DNA of 42,011 bases. It comes from Clostridiales bacterium. GTDB lineage: Bacteria > Bacillota > Clostridia > Lachnospirales > Lachnospiraceae. A program made the position numbers and the translations under genes. Below are positions 6,882 through 14,926 of this stretch, piece by piece. The stretch covers positions 16,946-58,956 of the forward strand of contig JAJBVD010000064.1 in assembly GCA_020859985.1 (NCBI GenBank), written 5' to 3'. How positions within the stretch are numbered: the stretch's first letter is position 1; each line of letters begins with the position of its first letter. The notes under the pieces are model-generated. The model was not told the DNA's origin. It saw only the letters and a list, made by a program, of their open reading frames with translations, and ran no database searches.

Positions 6882-9500
6882 TTACTTGTTCTCTTTTTTC
6901 AAATAATTACCAGTATTCAAAATAGCCTGCTCACATGGAAAGCAGGAAAACAAATACACTGTACAATCTTTTGAAAGAAGTCTGGCTCTTCCTATGCATT
7001 GCTCCATTTCGCTTTCTATAGAATAAAGTTGTATTTCCCTGAGCAAATCATTTTTATACGTAGTAATCACAAAGTTCTTATTCTTATAGTCCACTCTCCG
7101 TCTATGAGGCATTTTGTCAGTTGGGGTATTCACATCAGCGCCAAGATAACATCCTACAAGTTTATAAGCCTGTTCCTGTTGAAAATATGTGCCTACCACG
7201 CCTATATTTTTTCCCGAAAGACTATTTACTCCTATCGCATTGCCAAAATGGAGTTTGCTGAAATTAACATTTTTTAACAAAGATTTTCCCGGAAAATTGA
7301 CAAATGTAATAAAACATAATTTCTCATCATCTGCCACTTCCTTAGCATAATCAAATGTTTCCAACCGCTTACTCAAATCTTGTCTTCCCAGGGAATAGTA
7401 TGTCCACTGTAAAAGCCTGCCCCTATACTCAGCTTTCATCTCAGGGTAGTTATCATAAACACGTATTCCCTGTTTTTTGAAATATATTTTATATAGTTTA
7501 TCATTTAGTGTGGCCGAGAGTACGATATATTTCAGGGACTGTAGTTTCGGTGGGCAATAATAATATACGATTCTCTCACCTTCTTCTTCATTTTCCAGCT
7601 TCACAAATGACTCAGCATACTTCAAATCAGGAATATTTCCATTCCATGCACCTTCAATATGATTAAGCTGTTCTTCAGTCGGTTCATTCGCATAAGGATT
7701 TGAATGTATGATTTGATAAACTCCATGCTCTGCATTCAAAATTTCCTTTGCCAAAGCAGAGTATTCGTTTATATTTTGTACAGCTAAAGATTCAAGTATG
7801 CTTTCCGGTACAGATTTAATGCACTTAAAAAGCTGCAAAAGTAATATGTCTTCATCAACTATCACTATATACTTACTTAGGAATTCCAAGGGAAGTTGAA
7901 GCATAAAGGCATGGGTTGTGATGATAACTCTATGATCCTTAATGGCATCTAATCCGCTCATTAGTTTCTCAAGTTCCTCAATCATAGCTTTCGCTTCTGG
8001 TGTTTCCTTCTTTACCTTTTTCAAATATTTTTTTACAATCAATCTTGTTGCGTGGTGCTGTCCTCTTTCATGGTTACGATGTATTTCATCTTTTATGTCA
8101 TATTGTACTAAAGAAGCTCTATCATCAACACTAAGTGTTACAGCCACTTCTTTCTCTCCAAGTATAATTCGTATTTTTTTATACACCTCTTCCTTTAATA
8201 AATTTGTCGGTAATGCTACTAAAAACTTCTTCTCAGGATGCTCTGCTATCAAATTAATATATGTATGAGTCTTTCCCAATGCTGTCTGAGCTTTAATCAA
8301 ATGAATGCCTTTCCGATTGCTAAGGATAGCTTCTTCAAGATTACGCCGCAGATTTTTCCTGGCATCCTCCATAGGATAATATGATTCAGGTTCTATTTTT
8401 ATCATTCTGTCATCTGCCAAAGTATCTATGATCGTCCCATTGTCCTCACAATGGCCATAGTATGGACAGAAACACTCTGAACACCTCATCGAATGGTAAT
8501 TTCTCATATATTTAACTGACTTTTTCCATTTATCAAATTTGTCTGCATCACCTTGCCTGCTCAAAATTTCAAAGAAATATTTTTCTCCGCCATTAACATG
8601 CATCAAATTGTTAAGTAATGCAAACATAGCTCCATGATCAACGTTCCCTCCCTCACAAAAATCATTTAATAGTTGGCATCTCCTATTACTTCTCAAAGGA
8701 AACTTTCTCATCCTTTCCGGGCATGTATTGCCTTGGTGCAAAGTAGTGTCATTTAAAGAACCAGGCTTAGCCTCAGCAATAAAAAATGACGTATTCGTGG
8801 AATCCGTTATTATATGTATAATAGTAGACTCCATGATTTCGTCAAAATTACCGAATATTGATTTGTAAGCTTCAGCCCCCATCACAGGACAACCCTTCAT
8901 CATAAAAATACTATTCTTCAAGCAGAAATTCTTAATATTCCTTTGATAATTATCTCCTCGATTCATCACTGTTTGAAAAGCATCACACAACTGCACCAAG
9001 GCAATACATGCATCTTTATCCAGATAAAGCAGCCCCTTTCCTCCATAAAAACATCTGCATAGATCAGTACAACATTTATCACATTCTGGGAAAATTTTAT
9101 GAAGCATAAGCATAAGAATCTTTGCTGCGTAAGCATCTTTTGTTGGCGTATATAACGAAAAAACAACTCTAAACTTTTCACATTCAGCAGAACTGCTGAA
9201 TGTGTGATAAGCAAATGAGATGGAGAGCTCATATGTCTTACACCTGTCTGATATCTCAATGAAAGAGATTCCATCATCAAAGTCAAGAACCAGTAACTGC
9301 ATCTCAGTCCAGTTCTCAGCTTTACAGCCATTCACTAAATGTCCCGGAAGGATAGCATGCCCAGTAGCCGCCAGTCCGGCCAATCTTTCCATATCACATT
9401 CACACCAGTTATCAGCAGCCCTCTTCCTTACTGTACCAGCTTCGTTTTTTTTAGGCTTACTTTCATACGTAGTCGGATCTATTCCTACATGAACATTCAT
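6882..9500 (-). CDS. PrimPol-like/SF2 helicase replication protein (872 aa)
   Basis: Likely replication initiator of the integrated element. The N-terminal part resembles an archaeo-eukaryotic primase fold: DFDD at 73-76 as candidate metal ligands, FAYHTFSS at 97-104, and FRVVF at 110-114. A cysteine cluster (C340, C343, C345, C351, with CPYYGHC) may bind zinc or an Fe-S cluster. The C-terminal half is an SF2 helicase: Walker A KAQTALGKTH at 403-412, motif II VDED near 548-551 in place of DEAH, SAT at 662-664, QCIGRAR at 834-840. The ribosome binding site GGAG before the ATG at 9500 is good. It is divergent from the small HTH gene at 9610. The helicase call is strong; the primase part is inferred from short motifs, and catalysis is unproven. 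Confidence 0.78.
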   Translation of the reverse strand: MNVHVGIDPTTYESKPKKNEAGTVRKRAADNWCECDMERLAGLAATGHAILPGHLVNGCKAENWTEMQLLVLDFDDGISFIEISDRCKTYELSISFAYHTFSSSAECEKFRVVFSLYTPTKDAYAAKILMLMLHKIFPECDKCCTDLCRCFYGGKGLLYLDKDACIALVQLCDAFQTVMNRGDNYQRNIKNFCLKNSIFMMKGCPVMGAEAYKSIFGNFDEIMESTIIHIITDSTNTSFFIAEAKPGSLNDTTLHQGNTCPERMRKFPLRSNRRCQLLNDFCEGGNVDHGAMFALLNNLMHVNGGEKYFFEILSRQGDADKFDKWKKSVKYMRNYHSMRCSECFCPYYGHCEDNGTIIDTLADDRMIKIEPESYYPMEDARKNLRRNLEEAILSNRKGIHLIKAQTALGKTHTYINLIAEHPEKKFLVALPTNLLKEEVYKKIRIILGEKEVAVTLSVDDRASLVQYDIKDEIHRNHERGQHHATRLIVKKYLKKVKKETPEAKAMIEELEKLMSGLDAIKDHRVIITTHAFMLQLPLEFLSKYIVIVDEDILLLQLFKCIKSVPESILESLAVQNINEYSALAKEILNAEHGVYQIIHSNPYANEPTEEQLNHIEGAWNGNIPDLKYAESFVKLENEEEGERIVYYYCPPKLQSLKYIVLSATLNDKLYKIYFKKQGIRVYDNYPEMKAEYRGRLLQWTYYSLGRQDLSKRLETFDYAKEVADDEKLCFITFVNFPGKSLLKNVNFSKLHFGNAIGVNSLSGKNIGVVGTYFQQEQAYKLVGCYLGADVNTPTDKMPHRRRVDYKNKNFVITTYKNDLLREIQLYSIESEMEQCIGRARLLSKDCTVYLFSCFPCEQAILNTGNYLKKENK

Positions 9501-9609
9501 TTAGCTTCTCCTTTCTTTTCCTGCATTCATTTATAGTCAGCATTATGTTTTACAAAAGTTGTTAAGAGAAAGCTAACATTCAAATAAAAAAGAAAGGTGG
9601 TACGGAAGC

Positions 9610-9813
9610 ATGTTAGAGCAATATAAAGACATCCTCTCTGTGTCAGATACAGCCAAAGTTCTCTGTACTGGCAAAAATCGAATCTATGAGTTATTAGAAG
9701 ATGGAAAGCTTAATGGATTTCGAATAGGCCGAGTATGGAAAATACCTAAGCAGTCATTAGAAAAATTTATCGCCGCACAAAGTAATATGCCGATTGAAAA
9801 AGTCTCTCGGTAA
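9610..9813 (+). CDS. Excisionase-like MerR/HTH_17 DNA-binding protein (67 aa)
   Basis: A winged-helix DNA-binding protein of the excisionase/HTH_17 class: SVSDTAKVLCTGKNRIYELL, GFRIGRVWKIPKQSLEKFI. An AAAGGTGG ribosome binding site precedes the ATG. It is divergent from the PrimPol-helicase gene and convergent with the integrase, from which a hairpin separates it. It may act as a recombination directionality factor or as a regulator of the replication gene. A second protein of this class lies at 11122. Confidence 0.82.
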   Translation: MLEQYKDILSVSDTAKVLCTGKNRIYELLEDGKLNGFRIGRVWKIPKQSLEKFIAAQSNMPIEKVSR

Positions 9814-9824
9814 CTACTAAACAC

Positions 9825-9860
9825 ATAGATGCAGAGAACCTTTTAGTTCTCTGCATCTAT
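9825..9860. terminator. Perfect 15-bp hairpin between convergent genes
   Basis: ATAGATGCAGAGAAC and its exact complement flank a 6-base loop. It lies between the convergent HTH gene and integrase, so a two-way terminator is the natural reading, although no long T-run follows on either strand. Confidence 0.6.
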
Positions 9861-9916
9861 AAAAATGAATCAAGCAGAAGTTCACCATCCAGCTGTTCAT
9901 CCTGATTTCTGAAAAG

Positions 9917-11074
9917 TCAACCTTCAGTTTTTTGTATCCTACTCTGAAACTTTTCCATAGCGTCTTTTTTCTTATCATCGGAAACGTGACCATAAATATC
10001 CATGGATGTGGTAATCGTAGAATGGCCTAACAATTCCTGAATGATTTTCATTGAAGTATCAGCTTCAATTAACAAAGAAGCGAAAGTGTGGCGGAGATCA
10101 TGAAATCGTATTACTGGCAATCCATACTTGCTTAAGAATTCATAATACATTTTAAGAAATCTTTTCTCTTCAACATGGAAGCCATTATGATCAACAAACA
10201 CAAAACCTTGATCATTATACAAATCACCATATTCCTTTTTATCAATAATCTGACGTTTCTTCTGTTCCTGCAAAGCATCATATACCTCATTAAGCATAGG
10301 TATGGTTCGAATACTTGACTTGGTTTTTGGGGGCATTAGTTGAAAAGACGTATGGTGATGTCCTTTTTCATCAGTATCTTCTGAATATATTCTACACCAG
10401 CTCTCCTTAACGTGAATTGTCCGATCTTCAAAATTTACATTATCCCAACGCAAACCCATTACCTCAGCCTTTCTCATTCCTGTATATACAGTGGTTATAA
10501 CCACAGGATACATTTCTTCATCTTTAGCTTCCGCAACAATTTTATTTACATCTTCCTTTGACAATGTTTCAGCTTCATATTTCTTTTTCTTAGGAATCGT
10601 TGTGTACAAATTGGGGTTTTCAGGAATCATTCTTCTCTTTACTGCCATCTCTAATCCTCCATTAATTACGACACCAATAGTATGAACTGTTTTACTATTG
10701 TATCCATCCTTGATTTTGTTATTATAAAATTTCTGCAGATGCTCAGTTCTGACATCTTCCAATTTCATTTTTCCTAATTTAGAATCTATTAGGTGTCCAG
10801 ACAAACAATACATATACGAGCTATATGTTGTCTGTTTTAATTCATTCTTTTTGTACGTAATCATATATTCCAGCAGCCATTCCTGAAGGCTATACTGATG
10901 ATCACCTTTTACAACTGTCCGCTTATTCATTAAATTTTTAAGCTTCTTCTTAACATCTGCTTGTGTCTTTCCATACACATAATGTCGACTAAAGTTTTCA
11001 TCATAATAAGCTGCACACCACCTCCCATCTTTACGTTTGTAAATAGTACCCTCGCCATTACTTCTCTTACCCAT
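9917..11074 (-). CDS. int: Tyrosine recombinase/integrase (385 aa)
   Basis: Site-specific recombinase that would integrate and excise the element. An N-terminal AP2-like arm-binding domain (GEGTIYKRKDGRWCAAYY) is followed by a SAM-like core-binding domain (about 60-155) and the catalytic domain with R201 (TGMRKAE), Lys near 250-252, H325 and R328 (HDLRHT), H351 (LGHST) and the nucleophile Y361 (MDIYGH). All catalytic residues are present. The ATG at 11074 has AAAGGAGG 12 bases upstream; a TTG four codons earlier directly abuts that site and is less likely. An excisionase-like gene is 47 bases upstream on the same strand. The candidate attachment site at 14,031 is about 3 kb away, further than usual. 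Confidence 0.95.
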   Translation of the reverse strand: MGKRSNGEGTIYKRKDGRWCAAYYDENFSRHYVYGKTQADVKKKLKNLMNKRTVVKGDHQYSLQEWLLEYMITYKKNELKQTTYSSYMYCLSGHLIDSKLGKMKLEDVRTEHLQKFYNNKIKDGYNSKTVHTIGVVINGGLEMAVKRRMIPENPNLYTTIPKKKKYEAETLSKEDVNKIVAEAKDEEMYPVVITTVYTGMRKAEVMGLRWDNVNFEDRTIHVKESWCRIYSEDTDEKGHHHTSFQLMPPKTKSSIRTIPMLNEVYDALQEQKKRQIIDKKEYGDLYNDQGFVFVDHNGFHVEEKRFLKMYYEFLSKYGLPVIRFHDLRHTFASLLIEADTSMKIIQELLGHSTITTSMDIYGHVSDDKKKDAMEKFQSRIQKTEG

Positions 11075-11121
11075 ATAATAATTCAACCTCCTTTCAAAAT
11101 ATAAAAATAGGAGAGCTAATT

Positions 11122-11310
11122 TTAACTTAGCTCTCCACTACCATTACTATTTACCCACCGCAGAAATTGTTCCTTTGGTATAACTCGTTTCCTACCTAAA
11201 GTCAATGAAGGAATTGTTCCATTGCGTACCAATTCATATGCATAACTTTTACTGATATCTAACAAGTATGCTACTTCTTGAATACTATAAACTAACTTTT
11301 CGGTTTCCAT
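11122..11310 (-). CDS. xis: Excisionase-like DNA-binding protein (62 aa)
   Basis: HTH_17/excisionase family protein: SIQEVAYLLDISKSYAYELV, TLGRKRVIPKEQFLRWV. The ATG at 11310 is chosen because GAGGTGG lies 6 bases before it; the upstream in-frame extension has no such site. Its place immediately before the integrase gene on the same strand supports a role as recombination directionality factor. The symbol is given by family and position. Confidence 0.82.
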   Translation of the reverse strand: METEKLVYSIQEVAYLLDISKSYAYELVRNGTIPSLTLGRKRVIPKEQFLRWVNSNGSGELS

Positions 11311-11381
11311 TCTTTCCACCTCAAAAATGATATTTCCAAAATTTCTATGGATTACCATGCTGTTAGTGGACATGTATTCCT

Positions 11382-13382
11382 TTACGCGCCAGCTTCATCA
11401 TGCACTTTATAGTAGGTATAGATTCCTGCTTTGACTTCCAAACCATATGGTAAGTCACAGTATTTCCTCAAAAAATCAACACATGGCTTTGTTAATGCAT
11501 TTGAAGTTTTAGTTGCAACACCAACAATAGTCTTAATCTTAGACTTATCACCATCATCTATAGTTTTTCTATTCTCCACCTCGTTCATCAATATTATTAA
11601 TGATTTTTGAAATTCTCCATTGTCATTTTTCCATTCCTTGTTTTCATCAACAGACATATTCTTTTCCACTAAGCCTTTTAATACATCATCAATACACTTC
11701 CACGCCTTGTCCCATTCACTTTTTGCAAATTCCTCTATAATCATTTCGGCTTCAAAATCCGTCTTCCCAAGCCAATGCATTTGTTCTCTTATAAATGCAT
11801 ACTTATCTATGGTTTCAGGACTTGTTCCAAATTTTTTAATCATAGAATCATAGTATGAAGACAGGTTTAACAAATTTTGAGCCGACAATTTATTCAACAG
11901 AAATGTACCTTGGTACACATAAAACAATTTTGAGACATCTTCATACCGATATGTATGTTCTGCCAATTTTCTCATTAATTCACAGTGTCTTTCTAAAGCA
12001 ACTTCTTTTTCGATACAGTTATATCTATCAATTATATTTCCATTCATCAGATTCTCATAATTGCCTTGCTGCATTTGTCTATTATCTTTCTTTAATGGTG
12101 ATTCCACCCGATCAACAAACGACTTCATATACTCCGTATATATTTTAATCAAGCGTTTCAAGTTATTGCGACGTTTAATAAAATGCGCCTGATCCCTGAT
12201 TAATATAAAAAGTTTAACTACATTTCCATCTTTTCTCTTCCTGCCAAGCATTTGAATAAATTCAGTTTCTGTATCCACCATAATAACAAGATTACGTAAC
12301 TCTTTATCAGCAATATTGATCCCATTGTCCATCACAGAAGTCGATATTAACACTTTTTCCTGAAATTTCTCCTTTTGAACAATTTCCCCTACTGCTCGTA
12401 TACTTTCTTCATTATTTTCATAATCAGCGTCGATATAAGTTACTGAAAAATCATCTATATACTTTCCAGCTTTATTTCTCATTTCCTGTTTAATTTTTTC
12501 TTGCAATTTTTTTCCTTTTTTAATGCTATCCACAAAGATGAGCCATTTAGAATCTGACTGCTTATTAGTAATAGTATCTATAAGGTCTTGCTCTCCATCC
12601 AAGATATTCACGTCTACATAATTATAATTTTTCTCTACTTGATATTCCTTTGGACTAATTCTCATATATTTACACTTACATTGATTTTGGATAAGCCTGA
12701 CACTCTTATATCCATACAGGAAAGTAGATTCTAATCCTAAATGGTTCTCATTCTCTATATAATTTTTTATGGGCTCAATAGTTGCTGACATATATATTTG
12801 CAGCTTATCAAAAAATATCTCCTGTATCAAATGATATGATAAGTAGGTATTCGTATTAAAATTTGAATCCATCAAAAAATAGTGACACTCATCGCACACT
12901 ATACAGTCAAAATCCTTATATATTTTTTTCAATATTTTTTTCATTGATTCGATATATGAATCAATCTGATTTCGATATCTCATCATACAGCAATATTGTA
13001 TATAATTTTTACGCAAATCGCTATTCATGGAAGACCAATTATTGGGTAGCGTTATATAAGTATCATTCCAAATATTCTTGTCTCCATACTCACAAACAAT
13101 CCTTTCCAAGCTTTGGTATGTTTTTACAGTAATATAATTACAATCTTCATATTCTTGCAATTTGGTATTTAGCTGTCCTCGAAGGATTCTCCTATTAACA
13201 AGAATTAGGATTTTCTTTCCTTGATCAGCATAATATGGCAAAAGTTTATTTAATATAAAAGTAGTCTTACCAGTTCCCGTTGGAGATGATATGAAAATCT
13301 TCTGTCCTTGCCGCCAGTCCTTATATTCATCTTTAATTTCCTTCTCCACCCAATTATCTTCATTCTCCACCCAATTATCCAT
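11382..13382 (-). CDS. SF2 (DEAD/DEAH-like) helicase (666 aa)
   Basis: Predicted ATP-dependent nucleic-acid helicase: Walker A SPTGTGKTT near residues 33-41, motif Ia-like ILVNRRILRGQL, motif II CDECH, motif III MSAT, and motif VI-like QMLGRKRK. The C-terminal ~250 residues are helical with no domain I recognise. The start at 13382 is preferred because GGAGG sits 5 bases before it, inside the codons of the alternative ATG at 13394. The first codons carry a 21-bp direct repeat giving DNWVENE-DNWVEKE. It lies 71 bases upstream of the excisionase-like gene on the same strand and is probably part of the same transcript. It may serve replication of the excised element; a defence role cannot be excluded. 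Confidence 0.85.
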   Translation of the reverse strand: MDNWVENEDNWVEKEIKDEYKDWRQGQKIFISSPTGTGKTTFILNKLLPYYADQGKKILILVNRRILRGQLNTKLQEYEDCNYITVKTYQSLERIVCEYGDKNIWNDTYITLPNNWSSMNSDLRKNYIQYCCMMRYRNQIDSYIESMKKILKKIYKDFDCIVCDECHYFLMDSNFNTNTYLSYHLIQEIFFDKLQIYMSATIEPIKNYIENENHLGLESTFLYGYKSVRLIQNQCKCKYMRISPKEYQVEKNYNYVDVNILDGEQDLIDTITNKQSDSKWLIFVDSIKKGKKLQEKIKQEMRNKAGKYIDDFSVTYIDADYENNEESIRAVGEIVQKEKFQEKVLISTSVMDNGINIADKELRNLVIMVDTETEFIQMLGRKRKDGNVVKLFILIRDQAHFIKRRNNLKRLIKIYTEYMKSFVDRVESPLKKDNRQMQQGNYENLMNGNIIDRYNCIEKEVALERHCELMRKLAEHTYRYEDVSKLFYVYQGTFLLNKLSAQNLLNLSSYYDSMIKKFGTSPETIDKYAFIREQMHWLGKTDFEAEMIIEEFAKSEWDKAWKCIDDVLKGLVEKNMSVDENKEWKNDNGEFQKSLIILMNEVENRKTIDDGDKSKIKTIVGVATKTSNALTKPCVDFLRKYCDLPYGLEVKAGIYTYYKVHDEAGA
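13338..13379 (-). repeat. 21-bp direct repeat at the helicase N-terminus
   Basis: Two adjacent 21-bp units (13338-13358 and 13359-13379) differ at one position and encode the duplicated phrase DNWVENE/DNWVEKE. Confidence 0.8.
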
Positions 13383-14030
13383 ATCGGCCTCCATAATTTA
13401 TAATATTACTACATAATATATATATTTGGTTTTGGAATGTTCCGGTTTTTGGAAATCAGACAAATAGAAAAATAGGGGATTTCTAATTTCTAATTTCCGA
13501 AATGTATGTTTGCAACCTTCTTTGATACAATATATCATACTATTTCTATAAATTAAAGTACCATATGACCTAAAATCAAGAAAGGCTGTTCTATTTGCAT
13601 AAAAAATCCCTGTGCTTTCCATCCTTTTTTACGGAACCGAAATTATTTTCTATAGATGATTTTTTCAGAATATGCGATTTTCTATTTTCTAATTTAGAAG
13701 TCACGATTCGCTAATGACACTGCAACGCCTTCATCATTTTTACTTACACCATCCTCACCAGCATAACTACGAAGTTAGGAATTTCATTGTTCTCTCTCAT
13801 TCATGAGTTCCTTTTCTATATATAGACGCTCTAAGATTAAAAGAAATGAGTCATTAAATCAGTATTTAAGAAGGTTAAGAATGTACAAATTTGACACCAC
13901 TATGACATCAACGCTGACATCAACCAGCAATAACACTCTATGGAATTATCGCTTTAAATAAGCTCCATTATGGAAAAATCAAGGGAATTTCGAAGCATAA
14001 CAGACACCAGATTATCAAATGACAGAACTA
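13383..14030. other. AT-rich non-coding end of the integrated element
   Basis: About 650 bases without a supportable gene. The minus-strand frame at 13398-13622 has no ribosome binding site or recognisable domain. The stretch holds the helicase promoter region, repeated TTTCTAATTT-type A/T motifs near 13480-13500 and 13680-13700, and the short direct repeats at 13892-13924. Confidence 0.5.
13892..13924 (+). repeat. Three short direct repeats, candidate integrase arm sites
   Basis: TGACACCAC at 13892, TGACATCAAC at 13903 and TGACATCAAC at 13915 share TGACAYCA and are spaced 11 and 12 bases, about one helical turn. They lie about 110-140 bases inside the tRNA-Leu fragment, where arm-type integrase sites are expected. 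Confidence 0.5.
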
Positions 14031-14081
14031 AGGATCTTGTGAGCATTGCGCTCGTGTGGGTTCAAGTCCCATCTTCCGCAC
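14031..14081 (+). other. tRNA-Leu 3' fragment, candidate attachment site (attR or attL)
   Basis: From the anticodon loop to the acceptor end this matches a class II tRNA-Leu: 3' half of the anticodon stem (TCTTG), a variable arm GAGC-ATTGC-GCTC, a T-arm with TTCAAGT, and the acceptor strand CTTCCGC followed by A. The 5' half of a tRNA is absent and the sequence before 14031 is unrelated, so this is not a working tRNA gene. Homology starting in the anticodon loop is the classic crossover point of tRNA-targeting integrases. The intact tRNA-Leu should lie at the other end of the element, left of this window. A terminator follows at once. Confidence 0.72.
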
Positions 14082-14085
14082 GAAA

Positions 14086-14119
14086 GAGCCCCGGAAAGAG
14101 AAATTCCGGGGTTCTTTTT
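14086..14119 (+). terminator. Rho-independent terminator after the tRNA fragment
   Basis: CCCCGGAA at 14089-14096 pairs with TTCCGGGG at 14104-14111, followed by TTCTTTTT. This is probably the original terminator of the tRNA gene at the insertion site. Confidence 0.85.
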
Positions 14120-14183
14120 ATGATGTGCAGGGACGCAAAAAGATTTTTATGATTTAATCAAATCCCCCTGCTTGATTCACATT

Positions 14184-14711
14184 TTAAAACTCCGGCTCAA
14201 TCAGGCCGTAGGTATTGCCTTTTCTCTTATACACAACGTTCACCTGATCGCTCTCCGCATTGACAAACACATAAAAGCTGTGACCCAGCAATTCCATCTG
14301 TACGCACGCATCTTCCGGATACATCGGCTTCATATCAAAATGCTTGGTACGAATAATCTTCACCTCATCCAAAGGCTCTGATTCTTTTTCAATAAACTCC
14401 TTGCGGAAGTTGCCCCCACCCTGATGGCGATCGATGATTTTCTCCTTATATTTGCGAAGCTGGCGCTCGATCACTTCTTCTACAAGGTCAATGGATACAT
14501 ACATATCATTGCTTACCTGCTCCGAACGAATGATATTTCCCCGCACCGGAATAGTTACTTCTATCTTCTGTCGTTCTTTTTCTACGCTCAAGGTAACGAT
14601 AATTTCCGTGTCTGCAGTAAAATATCGCTCCAGCTTTCCGAGTTTTTCTTTGATTGCTGCTTTCAGGCCATCGGATACATCAATATTTTTGCCGCTGATA
14701 ATAAACTTCAT
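14184..14711 (-). CDS. hpf: Long-form ribosome hibernation promoting factor (175 aa)
   Basis: Binds the 30S decoding region and dimerises ribosomes into inactive 100S particles during slow growth. The N-terminal ~100 residues are the S30AE/RaiA fold (MKFIISGKNIDVSDGLKAAI). The C-terminal ~60 residues are the dimerisation domain of long HPF (IIRTKHFDMKPMYPEDACVQ, then GNTYGLIEP). Length matches the long form. The ATG at 14711 is preferred over one nine bases upstream, because the AAAGGAG site would directly abut the earlier ATG. A consensus promoter lies at 14744-14771. Confidence 0.95.
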   Translation of the reverse strand: MKFIISGKNIDVSDGLKAAIKEKLGKLERYFTADTEIIVTLSVEKERQKIEVTIPVRGNIIRSEQVSNDMYVSIDLVEEVIERQLRKYKEKIIDRHQGGGNFRKEFIEKESEPLDEVKIIRTKHFDMKPMYPEDACVQMELLGHSFYVFVNAESDQVNVVYKRKGNTYGLIEPEF

Positions 14712-14743
14712 ACTGTCCATCTCCTTTGCTTGATGATAGTGCC

Positions 14744-14771
14744 ATTATAACATACATCCTGTATTTTTCAA
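14744..14771 (-). promoter_or_regulatory. SigA-type promoter for hpf
   Basis: Minus strand: -35 TTGAAA at 14766-14771, a 16-base spacer, and -10 TATAAT at 14744-14749, about 33 bases before the hpf start. Confidence 0.75.
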
Positions 14772-14926
14772 TAAAAACTTCCAATTTTTCAAAATATTTC
14801 TAACTCTTCTCATGCATTTCTCACAATTTTCAAGCAATTCTAAACAGTACAGATGATTCACTTCTGCAAGTGCGGATCGTTATTTTCGGTGGCTGCAGGC
14901 AGTTTATTTCAATAGGACTGCGACTT

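Larger units (their letters stand above)
1..14081. mobile_element. Right-hand part of an integrated element (left end not visible)
   Basis: The stretch is AT-rich compared with the core genes from 14.1 kb on. It carries an integrase, two excisionase-like genes, two helicases, small Cro-like regulators and a tRNA fragment at its right edge. No relaxase, conjugation or capsid gene is seen here, so its transfer mode is unknown. Whether the dynamin/WYL genes belong to the same element or to an older island beside it cannot be decided without the left end. Confidence 0.6.

Noticed and set aside
13398-13622. A 74-codon minus-strand frame beside the att site
   Set aside because: No ribosome binding site, no recognisable domain, A/T-rich and repeat-containing; treated as non-coding.
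13970-14152. A 60-codon plus-strand frame, and a complete tRNA at this place
   Set aside because: The frame runs through the tRNA-Leu fragment and terminator. The 5' half of the tRNA is missing, so only a fragment is called.
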